A stretch of DNA of 64,000 bases from Jaltomata sinuosa (lineage: Eukaryota; Streptophyta; Magnoliopsida; Solanales; Solanaceae): assembly GCA_003996215.1 (NCBI GenBank), contig QJPP01002920.1:62001-126000 (forward strand), written 5' to 3'. The position numbers were made by a program, and so were the translations under genes. Shown here in pieces: positions 11,301-22,768 of the stretch (the first letter of the stretch is position 1; each line of letters opens with the position of its first letter). A model generated the notes under the pieces. The model made no database searches. It was not told the origin of the DNA and was given only the letters and a program-made list of their open reading frames with translations.

Positions 11301-13030
11301 TATTTATCAATATATTATTTTAAAATTAAATTTATTATATTTCAAGGTTATATAGTAAAACGTATCTACGTCAACATTAAAGAAGTAAAAATACGGAGCA
11401 TATAGGTAAAAAAAGGACAACAACACATATTGGTGCAAACCACCACAAAAAAAACAGTTAGGCAAAACAGAATAAACATAAAGGGGTCGTTTGGTTGGAA
11501 ATAAGTTATCCCGGGATAATTGAGGGATTAGTTATACCACCATGTATATAGAATAACTTATCTTATCACTATAGTATAAATGATGGGATAAATAATCTCA
11601 AGATTAACTAATACCTCCAACCAAACGCAGGATAAAATAATCTTACATTTTATCTGGGGACTATTACACCTACCTCACACAAAACAACCCCAAAGAGCAC
11701 TAGAGAAGCAGGCAGAAAATAGCAAAATGTCTATCGGAAAACTCACCGGCGATAGGTAACGGGGACAATTCCGGCACGATACTGACCAATTTTGAGAAAC
11801 ATAGGCATAGCGAGATCGAAATGAGGACGAGGAGGGTTACACCAACCACCGTCATCGTTCGGCAGAGCAAAGTTCGGTGGGCAAAAATTCGTCGCCGTCA
11901 CAAAAATCGATGGGTTTCCGGGAAGACACCATTTACCATCGTTAACACATTTTAGCTCAAAACAAGCTCCGCAACTTAAACCATTGTTGAATAGCACTGT
12001 GCTTAATGCTGCATTGTTTACTCCGTATCCTTGGCTGTATAGATTTCCATATCCACAAGCTCCACCTGCAGTTTTTGAAAATTTCAAAAAAAAAATCACC
12101 CAAATTCATCAAAAAAGGGGCGATTGGCTGTTACTAAATACAGAGAAAGCTGGAGACGAGCCAGAATTTTAATTTTATGAGTTCTGAATATAAGAGAAAT
12201 AACTATAAGGGAGCGTTTGGCTATGAGAAATTTTTGCTTTTTAACGGAGTTGAAATTCGGGAAAAAAAAAACACGCTTGGCCATTACATTACAAAAAATT
12301 TCAAAATTCAACTTGAAAGAGAAGCTGTTTTCACTGCTTTCACTCCAAATTACTCGCAAAAAATTTAAAACAACTCTTTGTATTCACCCAAATTCAAAAA
12401 GATAAAAAACGAGTGATTCAATGTCACTAAATACAGAGAAAGTAGGAGACCGAGCCAGAATTTCAATTTTATGAATTTTGAATTCAAGAGCGAAAACCAT
12501 AAAAAAAAATTACTTTTTACTGAGATTGAACTCTGAAAAACACGTTCAACCATTACATTCCGAAAAATTTTAAAATTCAACTTGAAAGAAAGGCTGTTTT
12601 AGCTGATTTCACTCCAAATTACTCGCAAAAAATGAAAAACAACTCTTTGTATTCATAATCAAACACAACTTCAATTTTCAAATATCATTTTTCATGTTGA
12701 AAACCAAACCTACTTTTTCTCAAATAGTACTCACTATTTTCATGGCCAAACACCCGCGTTAAGTGATTATAACTTGATTTGAAATCTAATATTTGTATAT
12801 ATTTAACGAACAAAAATATGTTTTTATGAGTAAAAAGCTACTGGATTCAGAGAGTGGTAAATACCCATAGTGCCAGAGGCGTCGGAGCCGCCATAGAAGG
12901 TGGCGTGGGCGCTTTGCCATGGGCCGCCGGTGTAAACGCCGGGAATTCTGGCATTGACGGCGGCGGTGAGAAAACAGAGAAGAGTAGTAGTAATGCAGAG
13001 CATTATCATACTGGCAGCCATTTTTCTCAT
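8313..13030 (-). CDS. EXPA: Alpha-expansin (EXPA), three exons
   Basis: Secreted cell-wall protein that loosens non-covalent cellulose/hemicellulose contacts at acid pH without hydrolysis. Exon 1 is 13030-12865, exon 2 12065-11747, exon 3 8622-8313. All junctions are GT/AG, joined in phase to 264 codons plus TAG, the usual EXPA length. Residues about 1-27 form a signal peptide ending VNA before RIPG. Domain 1 has HATFYGG, GTMGGACGYGNL, eight cysteines and the HFD motif in WCNPPRPHFDLAMP. Domain 2 (CBM63) holds TQWIAMSRNWGQNWQTN and the family C terminus WQFGQTFEGKNFRV. The first ATG (13030) has weak context; the in-frame ATG at 13021 (AAAATGGCT) is stronger, giving 261 aa. Two oddities: Ile replaces the usual Trp near residue 244, and intron 2 is 3.1 kb. 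The gene looks intact. The paralogue number cannot be assigned from sequence alone. Confidence 0.95.
8708..9134 (+). mobile_element. Solo LTR in expansin intron 2
   Basis: Starts TGTAACAATC, passes 'gagactctacaa', 'gaggcatctcgaaat', 'gagaaatacgtta', 'gtgattgtaatt' and ends TTGCAAACA. This is the same order as the LTR of the element at 47734-48662 but in opposite orientation and much more diverged. No TSD was found. A 132-codon plus-strand frame here (8762-9160) is LTR sequence, not a gene. Confidence 0.6.
9240..9400 (+). mobile_element. SINE in expansin intron 2
   Basis: A-box-like 'gaatggttagggtcatcc', B box GGTTTCAAGTTTGAGTTC, then a decayed SINE body ending 'tcgaacaccaaaaaaataaaa'. It aligns with the copy at 2560-2745. 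Confidence 0.65.
9673..9834. mobile_element. Stowaway-like MITE in expansin intron 2
   Basis: Inverted ends CTCGATTTCAAAATAAGT / ACTTATTTTGAAACGACATGAG with TA flanks; about 160 bp. Confidence 0.6.
10840..11400. mobile_element. Stowaway-like MITE split by a second Stowaway
   Basis: Left end CTCCCTCCCTCTATTTTTAC pairs with right end 'gaagtaaaaatacggagca', both flanked by TA. The middle is interrupted by the complete element at 11018-11262, so this one is older. Both lie in expansin intron 2. Confidence 0.5.
11018..11262. mobile_element. Nested Stowaway-like MITE
   Basis: CTCCCTCATTTCAATTTGTTTGG at the left pairs with 'ctaaacaaattgaaacgaaaaaag' at the right, flanked by TA. Length 245 bp. Confidence 0.65.
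11483..11691. mobile_element. Tourist-like MITE in expansin intron 2
   Basis: GGGGTCGTTTGGTTGG at the left and '...cacaaaacaacccc' at the right form inverted ends of the PIF/Harbinger 'GGG..GTTTGG' type. An internal inverted segment 'ccaaccaaacg' is also present. The element ends only 55 bp from the exon 2 donor site. Confidence 0.6.
12209..12759. mobile_element. Tourist-like MITE with internal duplication, expansin intron 1
   Basis: GGGAGCGTTTGGCTATGAG at the left pairs with 'ttcatggccaaacacccgcgt' at the right, and TAA lies on both sides. A roughly 190-bp inner segment ('attcaacttgaaag...cactccaaattactcgcaaaaaa') is present twice (about 12210-12400 and 12480-12660). The element fills most of intron 1 (12066-12864). 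Confidence 0.6.
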
Positions 13031-13230
13031 AGAGAGAGAAAGTAGAGAGAGAAAGGATGGAAATGGAAAAAAGGGTTTATGGAGGTGAATTGAAGAGCGG
13101 GAGGAAGGGTGAAGGGGGTACTTATTGAGTAGAACAAGGAAAGTCACAAGGGCAGGGCATGTAATTAATGCTCTTTTTTATTTTTTTATTTTATTTTTTA
13201 AAACTTTTTGGCAATTTGGTTATAAGTATA
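13031..13230 (-). promoter_or_regulatory. Expansin 5' UTR and core promoter region
   Basis: Immediately upstream of the start, the minus strand reads CTTTCTCTCTCTACTTTCTCTC (13031-13056 on the plus strand is its GA-rich complement). This pyrimidine patch is common in plant leaders. TATA-like 'taaaataaa' stretches occur at about 13175-13200, but no single box can be chosen. Confidence 0.35.
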
Positions 13231-13379
13231 TCGTTTTTACTGTGTTAATGGAGAAAAAAAAAATGTTGTGTTACAAGTGTACATGTGAGTTGCACGTGAT
13301 GATGAAGAGACCTAATTCTTGGCTCATGGAAAATGAAATAATGGAAGTTCTAATGATTTTTGCTTAAATTCATGGCAAA

Positions 13380-13765
13380 GATTAGGAGAGATAGTCGGGG
13401 TCGGGAGAGGTAGAGGTATGTCGAATAAGAATTAAGGAAGATGGTTAGATTAGATATGATATGGTATAATTATTGCTTATCGAGGATATGATCCTAGATA
13501 AGAAAATGTAGTGGTCGAAAATTAGAGTAGAAGGTTACTAGAGCCCCATTATCTTGCAGCCTTATTAGTAATAATATTTAATAATCACACGTACTTTTTA
13601 TTTTTCAAGATGGTCTAATATATGTTGCAAACATTTTCCTTTTTGGATCGAGGGTCTACTGAAATAATTTGTTTATCCTGCAAAATAAAAATAAAATTTG
13701 TCTATATTTAATCTTTCTCTGACCTCATTTGTGAGATTTGATATTATTATCGTTGTTGGTCATTG
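13380..13765 (+). mobile_element. 3' end of a LINE/TS-type non-LTR element
   Basis: Contains 'cggggtcgggagaggtagaggtatgtcg', 'gcttatcgaggatatgatcctagataagaa', 'tcgagggtctactgaaataa' and '...ttgtgagatttgatattattatcgttgttgg', in the same order as the copy at 6940-7415. It lies just upstream of the expansin, so it may bound its promoter. Confidence 0.6.
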
Positions 13766-16490
13766 CAGAAACTTTGAAGAATATAACCTTGAGATTCTAA
13801 TTGATTGTGTGGGTAAAATTCACAAGATAAACATTTTTAACTCCTTTAATTAAAAGAAATATTATTACGAAATTTTTAATTTTATCATAGTGAATAGTTC
13901 GTCATTTGAAATAATTATTTGTGTAACTTTTGTACTTGCAAATGGAGTAATATTATACACTTTCACTATCTTGTGCTAACACTTTAATTCGGAAATACAA
14001 AAATACTATACGCACTTTTTTTTAAATTATTGAAAAAATTCTTAACGTCGAAAGAATAAGTTGTTTCTTTGATCTTTTCATAAGCTTCGTCAGAAAATTG
14101 GTGTTTCATTTTACATCAAAAAATTTGCTATTAATTTTCTCTCTCGAATTTTGAATCCTATAAATTTTTATTGGAGTGGAGGATCAATGCACATGACGAA
14201 TGAAAAGGTTCACCAAATTCTTGTTGCTTGACTTTGTACAAGTTGCTTAAGATATTTTGATATGATAATAATAAATGCAGAATCATAATTTAAATTTTAT
14301 AAGTTTTGAATTTTAATTATGATTTTAAATAATAATAATAATAATAATTGAATTTTAAATTTAATATTTATATATATTTAATGAACCTTTTGATATAAAT
14401 TTAAGTAAAAGCTAATGAATTCAGTAAAATTTATATTTAGACTTCTAACTCCGCCCCAATAATAAATCATGCAATGGCAACTATACCAAGTACTAGCAAC
14501 TTGCTATCATAATTCATAAAATTAGATATCTTTACGTTTTCCCCTTTAACTTTTTAATCACTCAACGGCATTAGTAGCTGAAGTCCAATAATTTTACCTA
14601 CTTACCCTGAAAATGTATAAAAATTAAACCCAATTTCTGTCCACAAAATTAACATATATACTACTTTTTTCGTATATTTTTACTTGTCAAGTATATTAAA
14701 AATGATTGTTCAATTTTATTTGTTCAGTTTAAAAAAATAAGAGATAATATACTACTTTATGTCAATTTTATCCTTGTTATTAAATACTATTCATTTTCTA
14801 ATATTTAGATGGCTTATAATTAATATGAGTGATATAGTAACATTAGTTTTTTATTTATTATTTCTTAAAGATTGTGCTAAGTCAAAATATGGACAAATAA
14901 AGATTAAAGGCGAAAATATTTGAGATGGGCTTAAATTACCGAAAATTGAATTGAGATTTATCATACCAAATCGAACTTTGAAAGTTCGTATACAGTATCA
15001 ACTTTTAATCATCCATTACCATATTATCGAAATCAAACTTTGAAAATATTGAAAGAATACTGAACGCCTACCAGTAATGATCAATTGTTTATCATATATA
15101 TGGATAACAATAACGTATGATATTTTTGATGTTTTGATTTACTTGTGACGTCAAATTCATAATATTAGAGCTTGAAAGTGGAGATCTAACCTCTATATGT
15201 GATTTCTCTAAAAGCTAACATGTCAAATATTGAATAAATTATAAGCATATCTTGTCAAAATATCTTTTTCTTCGATAGGTAATTACCAAATTATTATACT
15301 AAAATTCACTGTAGCAAAATTTGATTAACAGGATCGGACCAAACTTTAAAAATTTAGTATTTGATATATATCTATTTTAATTATTAATTATTAATTATTA
15401 TATTATCAAAACTAAACTTTGAAAATACCGAATCAATGCTCACTCATGTCCATCGATATCCTACTCAGAGACGAATTAATTGTCGTCCCCCAATCAAAAA
15501 GGATGGATGTGTGATACATAGTATTTTATTTAAAATAAATAGTGTAAATTAAATTAATTAAAATAAAATTCTTAACCATTGGAATACTGAATAATTTCAA
15601 ATATTTCTCCCAAAATATTGACTATATATTCTAGATTCTGGCAAGTGCATTAAATAATCTTTTTTATTACAATTTTTATGCAAATCAATCTACAAAAAAT
15701 TTCATATTCTTTATGGTAACAGAATATTGTTGTTATGAATGGTAGTGATAGTTACCCAAAGTATCAATACTGTTAGCTGCTTGAGCAAGCTATCTTTTTA
15801 AAAATTTGAATAATTATCAATATACAATTTATACTGTTTTTTTTAAAAAAATAATTCAATTGAACTAATTACTGGGGATGAAGTCAAATTTATAGAAATT
15901 AATTCGTACTGGGGATCATCTTTTCATAGGTGACACACATCTTCTTCGAATCTTGAATTCGTCTATATTAATATTAAATTAAATAATTGATATATGATGT
16001 GTCATTGTTACAAACATATACTATCACTTAATTTTTATTTTCTCAGTCGTCCTAATTTGTGTGACACTATTTAACTATATATATATAAAAGACTTTTAAA
16101 ATTTATGATCTAAAATAAACTTAGATATTTGTGTGATTATAAATATTTTTATTAAAAAAATAAAATTATTTTGATTATAGAAAAGTGATATTTTCTTAGA
16201 CAAACTAAAATAAAAATATGTTATATGAATTGGGACATGAGGAATATTAATTAGAATGTCTTTTTATTTCAATTTGTACTACATCCTATTTATTCTTTGT
16301 GTGACTATAAATACAAGTCCCTTTTCTCATTTTAAAAAAAAACACAATGAGTATAACAATAAAAATCTAAAAAGTCGAATCAATCAAATTTAAATTATAA
16401 ATCAATTTCTTCATTATATTACACCCATTTTCTCTAAATTTTAAATTCGCCTTTATATACTAAATTAAATAATGTTTCTAATATATAGAA
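13766..16490. other. AT-rich gene-free DNA with decayed MITEs
   Basis: No gene-like frame. Probable Stowaway remnants lie at about 14668-14905 and 16036-16246 ('cagtcgtcctaatttgtgtgac' against 'gaattgggacatgag'). A GAATCATAATTT/AACTCCGCCCC-ended fragment lies at about 14278-14458, with an ATA microsatellite at 14328-14349. Confidence 0.45.
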
Positions 16491-16536
16491 GTGGCTTGGA
16501 AGCAGGTCTTCATTGTGCTGCCAGCTTCCAAGCCAC
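16491..16536. repeat. GC-rich perfect 13-bp hairpin
   Basis: GTGGCTTGGAAGC (16491-16503) and its exact reverse complement GCTTCCAAGCCAC (16524-16536) flank a 20-nt loop. This GC-rich stem sits in very AT-rich DNA. Pairing does not continue outside the 13 bp. Function unknown. Confidence 0.7.
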
Positions 16537-16564
16537 ATGACCATACTACCTTTATATACGCTAT

Positions 16565-17300
16565 TAGTTTATTTTTTCATTTAATTTGTTTGTCTTATTT
16601 TTTAATTTATTATATATTTAAAAATTATATAAAAAATAAATTACAATAGTTAATAATTTAAATATTTAAAAGACATATAAAAAATTTAGTTATCTTTCAA
16701 AATTCTATCAGTGCCACATAAAATTGGGACAGAAAAAGTAACATATATTATTTAGAAATAACGTAAAAAGTATTATAAATCACAATAATTAACAATTTAA
16801 AATATTTAAAAGTCATAAAAATTTAGTTGACTCTCCAAATTCTATCAATGCCACATAAATTGGAGTAGAAAGAGTAACATATTCTATTTAAAAATTGCGT
16901 TGAAAGTACTATAAATCACAATAATTAACAATTTAAAATATCTAAAAACTATATAAAAAATTAGGTTTTCCAAATTTCACCAGTGTCACATAAATTGGAG
17001 CAGAGGGAGTAACATATTTTTATTTGAAAATTACGTAGAAAGTATTATAAATCATAACAATTAACAACTTAAAATATCTAAAAGTTATATGAAAATTTTG
17101 GTTGATTCTCCATATTTTATCAGTGTCACCTAAATTGGGACACAGATAGTAACATATACTATCTGAAAATTATTTAAAAAGTACTATAAATCACAATAAT
17201 TAACAACTTAAAATATTTAAAAACCATACAAGAAATTTGATTGACTCTCAAATTCTATCTGTGTCACATAAATTGAGACATAAAAAGTAATATATATTGG
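16565..17300. repeat. Tandem array of a MITE-derived ~138-bp unit, 5 copies
   Basis: Each unit ends with a variant of 'gtgtcacataaattgggacagaaaaagtaacatat' (near 16739, 16875, 17007, 17148, 17287) and contains 'agtactataaatcacaataattaacaatttaaaatat'. The unit end resembles a Stowaway terminus (gggacagaaagagTA), so a transposon end appears to have been amplified head to tail. The array is followed by the palindrome CGTGCATGCACG at about 17305-17316. Confidence 0.8.
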
Positions 17301-18416
17301 GTCCGTGCATGCACGAACGATTGTATCTAGTAGTATATATAAGACGTGACATTATTATAAATATATATCACTCAATTATAATTAATTAAAATATTTTTAA
17401 TTCAATTTGTAACTTTTTATAGATAAAATTATTTGATTTGATTTCCCCAAAAAATATTTTCCCTCACTCTATTATAGGTCTGAGTGATTCGGGGAATCGA
17501 CACTGCATGATAGATGCACTTGGGATTTCACTCCTCACCAATATTTTAAAATTTATTTTAAATAAATATTTACTTATTATATTAACTTTTTGTTTTAGTT
17601 TTAAACTTAAAATGTAAAAATTAAAGTTTTTAAAAATAATTTTTTGAAGTTTAATTTTAAAATTTTCGCTAATAAAATTTTAACTTTATTTTTCGAATTT
17701 ATGTATAATTTCAACTTACAAATACCTTTTGCTTAAGATGCACAATATTTTTGAAGCTAGCTAGTGGTAATATGTGCTTTAAAAGGCAGTTTTAAGACTC
17801 GCTTTAAGGTGGAGCATGATAAAGTGCCTCGAAACTCACGTATGGGGCTTAATTGTGTGAAGCTTAAGCCTTAAGCATCTGACTGTATGTCTTAGACACG
17901 CCTAATAGTGATTACATAATTATGTCTCAAATTCCTTTGTTAATGGTGTTGACCGTTATAATTTTTTAATAAATGAATGATGCTTTAGTTGTTTTTTAAT
18001 CTATAGAAATAAGAAGATTGAGAGAAACTCAAATAACAAGACGTAGTATTGTTGAAAACCGTGAAAATAAATGTCACTTAACATTTCTTTTAAAAATACA
18101 TAATTGAATTTTACGTTTTCACTTATCATTGATCTTCATATTTTTATTCTATGTCTCAAACTTATTATATTTTATGGAGTACTTCTCTATTAAGTGATAT
18201 ATATGATAAGTTTTAAAACACCGGTGGCAATACGTACTATAAACTATATCCAATAATTAAAAATACCAATTTTAGGTATATTGAGTCATGCATATAACTG
18301 AAACCATGTGACTTTTTTTATGTTTCCTATCATATAAGAGAACCACAAAATGGATAGGAAAAGACACAGTTTTCCATTCGAACTAAGCTATATATAAGAC
18401 TTGAAAATGCATCACC
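17301..18416. other. AT-rich intergenic DNA
   Basis: Apart from the CGTGCATGCACG palindrome at the left edge, nothing recognisable. Confidence 0.5.
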
Positions 18417-18607
18417 CACGTTTTTTTTTTTGGCTTGCCACTCGATAATCTGTGTCCGCATTGAAATTCTGATTAATTCGAATTACGCATTGCAGTGCAT
18501 GTTTTGGGAGTGGCGCTTCCAAAAGAATTTTCTCCATATTCGGGGCTCAAATTCGAAATCTCTAAATAAAAGTGAAGCAGTCCAACTACTGCATCACAAA
18601 CCATGTT
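18417..18607 (-). mobile_element. tRNA-derived SINE
   Basis: On the minus strand: 'tgtgatgcagtagttggactgc' (A-box region), B box 'gatttcgaatttgagccc', SINE body, and a tail '...gagtggcaagccaaaaaaaaaaa'. It is the same family as at 2560-2745. Confidence 0.65.
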
Positions 18608-20322
18608 GATACTCACGTATTTTTCTGGGATCATTTTTTGCGTAAAATTTTCAAATATTTAAAATAAAACGGAAGAAGAGAAAAGAAGCATTTGGACATA
18701 GATTTGATTGAAGTTTGAAAAAGAAAAGTTTCTGAAAATAAGATGAAAATTTGAGTTTCGAAAGTTAAAATTATGTTTAGATATACATTTTACGTTGAAT
18801 TTTTGCGAGTAGAAACTTTTAAAAACTTGAAAAACCAGTCTAAATCACTTTTTGCTGCTCGAAAAATTCATCTTCAAAAACTACCCAAAAACTGGTCACT
18901 TTTTATAACCAAACAATGTTTTCAAAATATTTTTAAAAAAAAATGAAAAAAAATTAACTTTTCACGGTGATTACGCGATCAATTGAGGATTGTTGAGAAT
19001 AGTCTCGTTTCTAAAACTTAGCTTACTCGTGACAACCTCTAAAATTGCACCAAACACTTATTTAAAAATGCTTAAAAGGGTAGCCACAATTTTTTTTTGT
19101 TTTGTTTTGAATGTACTACTTATAAAGTCTAAATTCTAAAGATCACATGGATAACTCAATTTACAAATAAATTTATATAATATGTCCTATCGAAGAAGGA
19201 ACGAGTGTATGTACGTGGATATGGTATAGAAGGACCGTGGCATAGTAGAAGAAAAGCCAAAAATACAATATGTGAATCGAATAATAATTCATTTTTACTT
19301 ACATATACAAAAACCAACCTCCCATGTGCCTTCACTTATTGCCCCTCTTTTCCTCTTTTTGTTATTTTGATTTTTTAATATTAAATATTACTATGGGATA
19401 TCTTTCTTTTTTCGACGTAAATTAAAATGTCTCAATAAAATTAGTAATTTAAAATTAAATAATCTTGATAAAAGATCTTACTCTTACACTAATTTAACGA
19501 AATTTATATATTAATTATGAGATAGAGGATTTATGTTTTAATCTATAGATATATCAATCAAACTGGTCAAAGTAAAATATCAAATTTAGTTGAAATTGGA
19601 AAGCAAATAGCCAAAATTGGGAAAATTGATTTATTTACCTTGCTTTTGAGCCGACACTGGGCATAAGGTTTGTATTCATTTTCTTTGGGGGGTTTGTGGG
19701 GGGTGGGTGGGGGAGGTGTTCAGTTTGTCTGGATTAAAGGATTGCTTTTGCATCAACTCTCTTTCGTTAGGTAATTACCGAACCGAAAATCGCTCCCTCA
19801 GAAGTCAATTTCTTCGCCATTTTATTGGGACTAATCTAAAAAAAATTCACTTGAACTGTCACGACTCGAGTTTTTTTGCGGGAAGACCCTTCTGAAATTA
19901 CGTTTAACATTCTTAACAATATCGTGAAAATGCTGCACGGGTCCATATATATATAGAAATAGAAAAAGAATCACTTTGATACTTAACCAGATCGAGCCCG
20001 GGGTGGGGGGTTCAATTTGGGTCACTGGTTTGATGCAACTTAGAATAGTGGCAAATGTTACTAATTATAATATGTACCAAAAAAAATGTTGTACTAATTA
20101 ATTAAGTGTACCTAAAATGCTGTATTTTCACGTCTATTAGCATAAGTACACTTCTCTAATCATGGTTTTGTTAATTAATAATACTCCACTATATATAGTA
20201 GTATTTACTTAAAAGAAAAGCTACAATGTATTTAGTTTCTTGTAATTATTAACTTTTCATTATTTAATCGAACACAATAATTATTCACTTACTTATCAAG
20301 TATAAGTATATATGGTGTGTAT
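18608..20322. other. Gene-free DNA with MITE-like and G-rich pieces
   Basis: At about 18680-18935 there is 'gcatttggacata...tataaccaaacaatg', a Tourist-like fragment. A G-rich stretch at 19685-19716 (GGGGGG...GGGGGGTGGGTGGGGG) fits the G-quadruplex consensus, and a second G run lies at 19998-20010. Confidence 0.45.
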
Positions 20323-20900
20323 AGTGGCGGATATAGAATTTTTATTAAGAGGGTTCGAAATAAATTCTCAAGTTATGTCAAAGGGGTTCAATATGCAATA
20401 TATACACACTAATATCAATTTTGACCTTATATATTTAGTGTATTTTTTCGAGACAAGCGGGTTCGAATGAACTCCCTATTGTCACCCTGGCTCCGCTCCT
20501 GAGTGTGTATATCAAAGGGGTTCAATATGCAATATATACACACTAATATCAAATTTGACTTACATATTTTGTGTATTTTTTCCGAGACGAGCGGGTTCGA
20601 ATGAACCCCTTATCGCCACCCTGACTCCACTCTTAGGTGTGTATATCAAAGGGGTTCAATATGCAATATGTACACACTAATATCGAATTTGACCTTATAT
20701 ACTTAGTGTATTTTTTCAAGACGAGCGGGTTCGAATGAACCCCTTATCGCCACCCTGACTCCACTCTTAGGTGTGTATATCAAAGGGGTTAAATATGCAA
20801 TATGTACACACTATTATCGAATTTGACCTTACATATTTAGTATATTTTTTTTAAGACGAGCGGATCTGAATAAACCCCCTATCGCCACCCGGCTCCGCTG
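20323..20900 (+). mobile_element. GTGGCGGA-type MITE with a 4-copy internal tandem repeat
   Basis: It begins 'gtggcggatatagaatttttattaagagggttcg' and ends 'cgccacccggctccgct', the two ends of a MITE-like element widespread in Solanaceae. Inside, a unit of about 133 bp from 'atcaaaggggttcaatatgcaatat' to 'ccaccctgactccactcttaggtgtgt' is repeated four times (starts near 20382, 20513, 20648, 20782). Two simpler relatives lie at 21207-21412 and 25884-26070. Confidence 0.75.
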
Positions 20901-21206
20901 TGTGTATACACTATATGAAAATAATGTACATGCAAACAAAAATCTAAAAATGCTGTGAAAAATTACAATTGTTTAATTTGAAGTAGCTGCCCATGACCAA
21001 TCAAATCTAGGAAATCTACCAGATCATCATAAAAGGTTTAAAACCAAATATTTTTCACCAAACCCAAAAAATCTTATAAGAAGCCCATGTATGGCAATAC
21101 ATGTGAATTTGTCACCAAGCTAACCCCACCTTATTAGTACCTACCTACAATTATGACTATCAACTGCAAATTCTACATTTTAAGTTTTATATATACTTAT
21201 TATGTT

Positions 21207-21289
21207 TAGTGATGGAATCAAAATTTTCATTAAAAGAATTCAAAATATAAAAAAATAAGTATAAGAAGAAACTAAGAGAGTTCAACATT

Positions 21290-21333
<44 letters not shown>

Positions 21334-21412
21334 ATTTTGACTTTATATATAACACAGTTTTTCAATAAAGAGGATTCGAACGAACCCCCTTCCAATATCC
21401 TAACTTCGCACC
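21207..21412 (+). mobile_element. GTGGCGGA-type MITE with (TA)n
   Basis: From 'gtgatggaatcaaaattttcattaaaagaattc' to 'gattcgaacgaacccccttccaatatcctaacttcgcac', with a (TA)n microsatellite of about 40 bp at 21293-21331. Confidence 0.65.
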
Positions 21413-22128
21413 ATCTTACACTATAGTATTTTTTTTTTACATAATCAGTGTTATGATCAACTTATTATAATAGGTAATTAGTTATGATTAGACCAATTAT
21501 AAATATTTGCATATAAATTACCTTAAATGTGACTAGGAATGGATACAAGATTTTGAAGTTTATGATTTTAAATTCTAACCCTTTTGAGTTATGAGTTCTA
21601 AATTTATAATTTGTTACATATTAAATGAATCCTTAAAGTCAAATACATAATTTAAACTAAAATTATTAAATTCTACTAAATCAATATTGTAAATGGTACA
21701 CCTGCCTCTCTGACTCATGACCTTATTTCAAAACAGATTTAGTTAGGTGTTTGATAAACTAAAAAAATAATTAAAAAAAGTTATAAATTGCTAAAAAAAA
21801 ATTAAAAGCTAAAAAATTATAATTTCTCTAATTCCAACACTACCCTCACTTTTCAGCCCTTAAATTTATGGAAGTTGTCTGTTTTCTCTCATTCTCATCC
21901 CTCTTCTTCATCTTTCCCTTTCTCCTACAACAAAAACAATGCTTAACAACACTTATTTACCAAACACATTAATAATTTATTTTTTCAATTTCAACACTTT
22001 TTATTCAAACACTTATCTACTTATTTATAAACACTTATTTTTAACTTTTAATCACATTGCTTAATTATTATTTTTTTAAGCAAATCCAAACAAGCTCTTA
22101 GGGTTCAAAATACAGATTCAACTTTTAA

Positions 22129-22459
22129 GGGATTGTTTGGTAGCTAGTTTGGAGGTGAGTTATGCAAATACTAAATTCTGCACAAGTAATACCACGTTTA
22201 GCAGCTACTTAGAGGTAAATTATTCATATATAAAATTAATACGATGTTTGATTTACAATAGAAACCAACATAATTAATACATGTATAAGTTATGAGGAAA
22301 TCTATTTATATATATATTTATTTATTTTTTTATTCAAGATAGAAAGTGAAAAACTAATACATAAATAACTAATTTCTGCATAAAATAATTCATAAATTCT
22401 CTCATAACTAATGCCTATATTACTAATATAACATAACTCACTATCTACCAAATGACCCC
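22129..22459. mobile_element. Tourist-like MITE
   Basis: GGGATTGTTTGGTAGC at the left and 'ctaccaaatgacccc' at the right are inverted ends; TAA lies directly outside both, the PIF/Harbinger target site. Length 331 bp, non-coding. Confidence 0.75.
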
Positions 22460-22602
22460 TAAATTCTTAAAACCCCTTCCGTTATACTTTTATGATTCAA
22501 GAATCAAAATTTGATATATATTTATTATTATAAAAACAATTTATAATTACTTTATAGGATTGTATAAATATTTTGTATATCTTTGTTTTTGTTTTTCATT
22601 TG

Positions 22603-22768
22603 ATATCTGATATCTGTATTAGAGCCCGATTACATTCAGTTTCATGTCAGAAAGTCTCACATTAACAGGTAAAATGCTCTCTAACAAAGGCGATTTTGTA
22701 TCCAGGGAGACTCAAACCTGAGACTTCTAATTAAGGATAAAAAAGTACTTCCCGCTCCATCACAACTC
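22603..22768 (-). mobile_element. tRNA-derived SINE
   Basis: On the minus strand: 'tgtgatggagcgggaagtac' (A box), B box GTCTCAGGTTTGAGTCTCC, then 'cgcctttgttagagagcattttacc...tgtgagactttc...' and an A-rich tail. This is one of the best-preserved SINE copies here. Confidence 0.75.

Noticed and set aside
16491..16536. miRNA precursor
   Set aside because: The duplex is only 13 bp and does not extend; a short CTGCCAGC match to miR167 is in the loop and too short to count.
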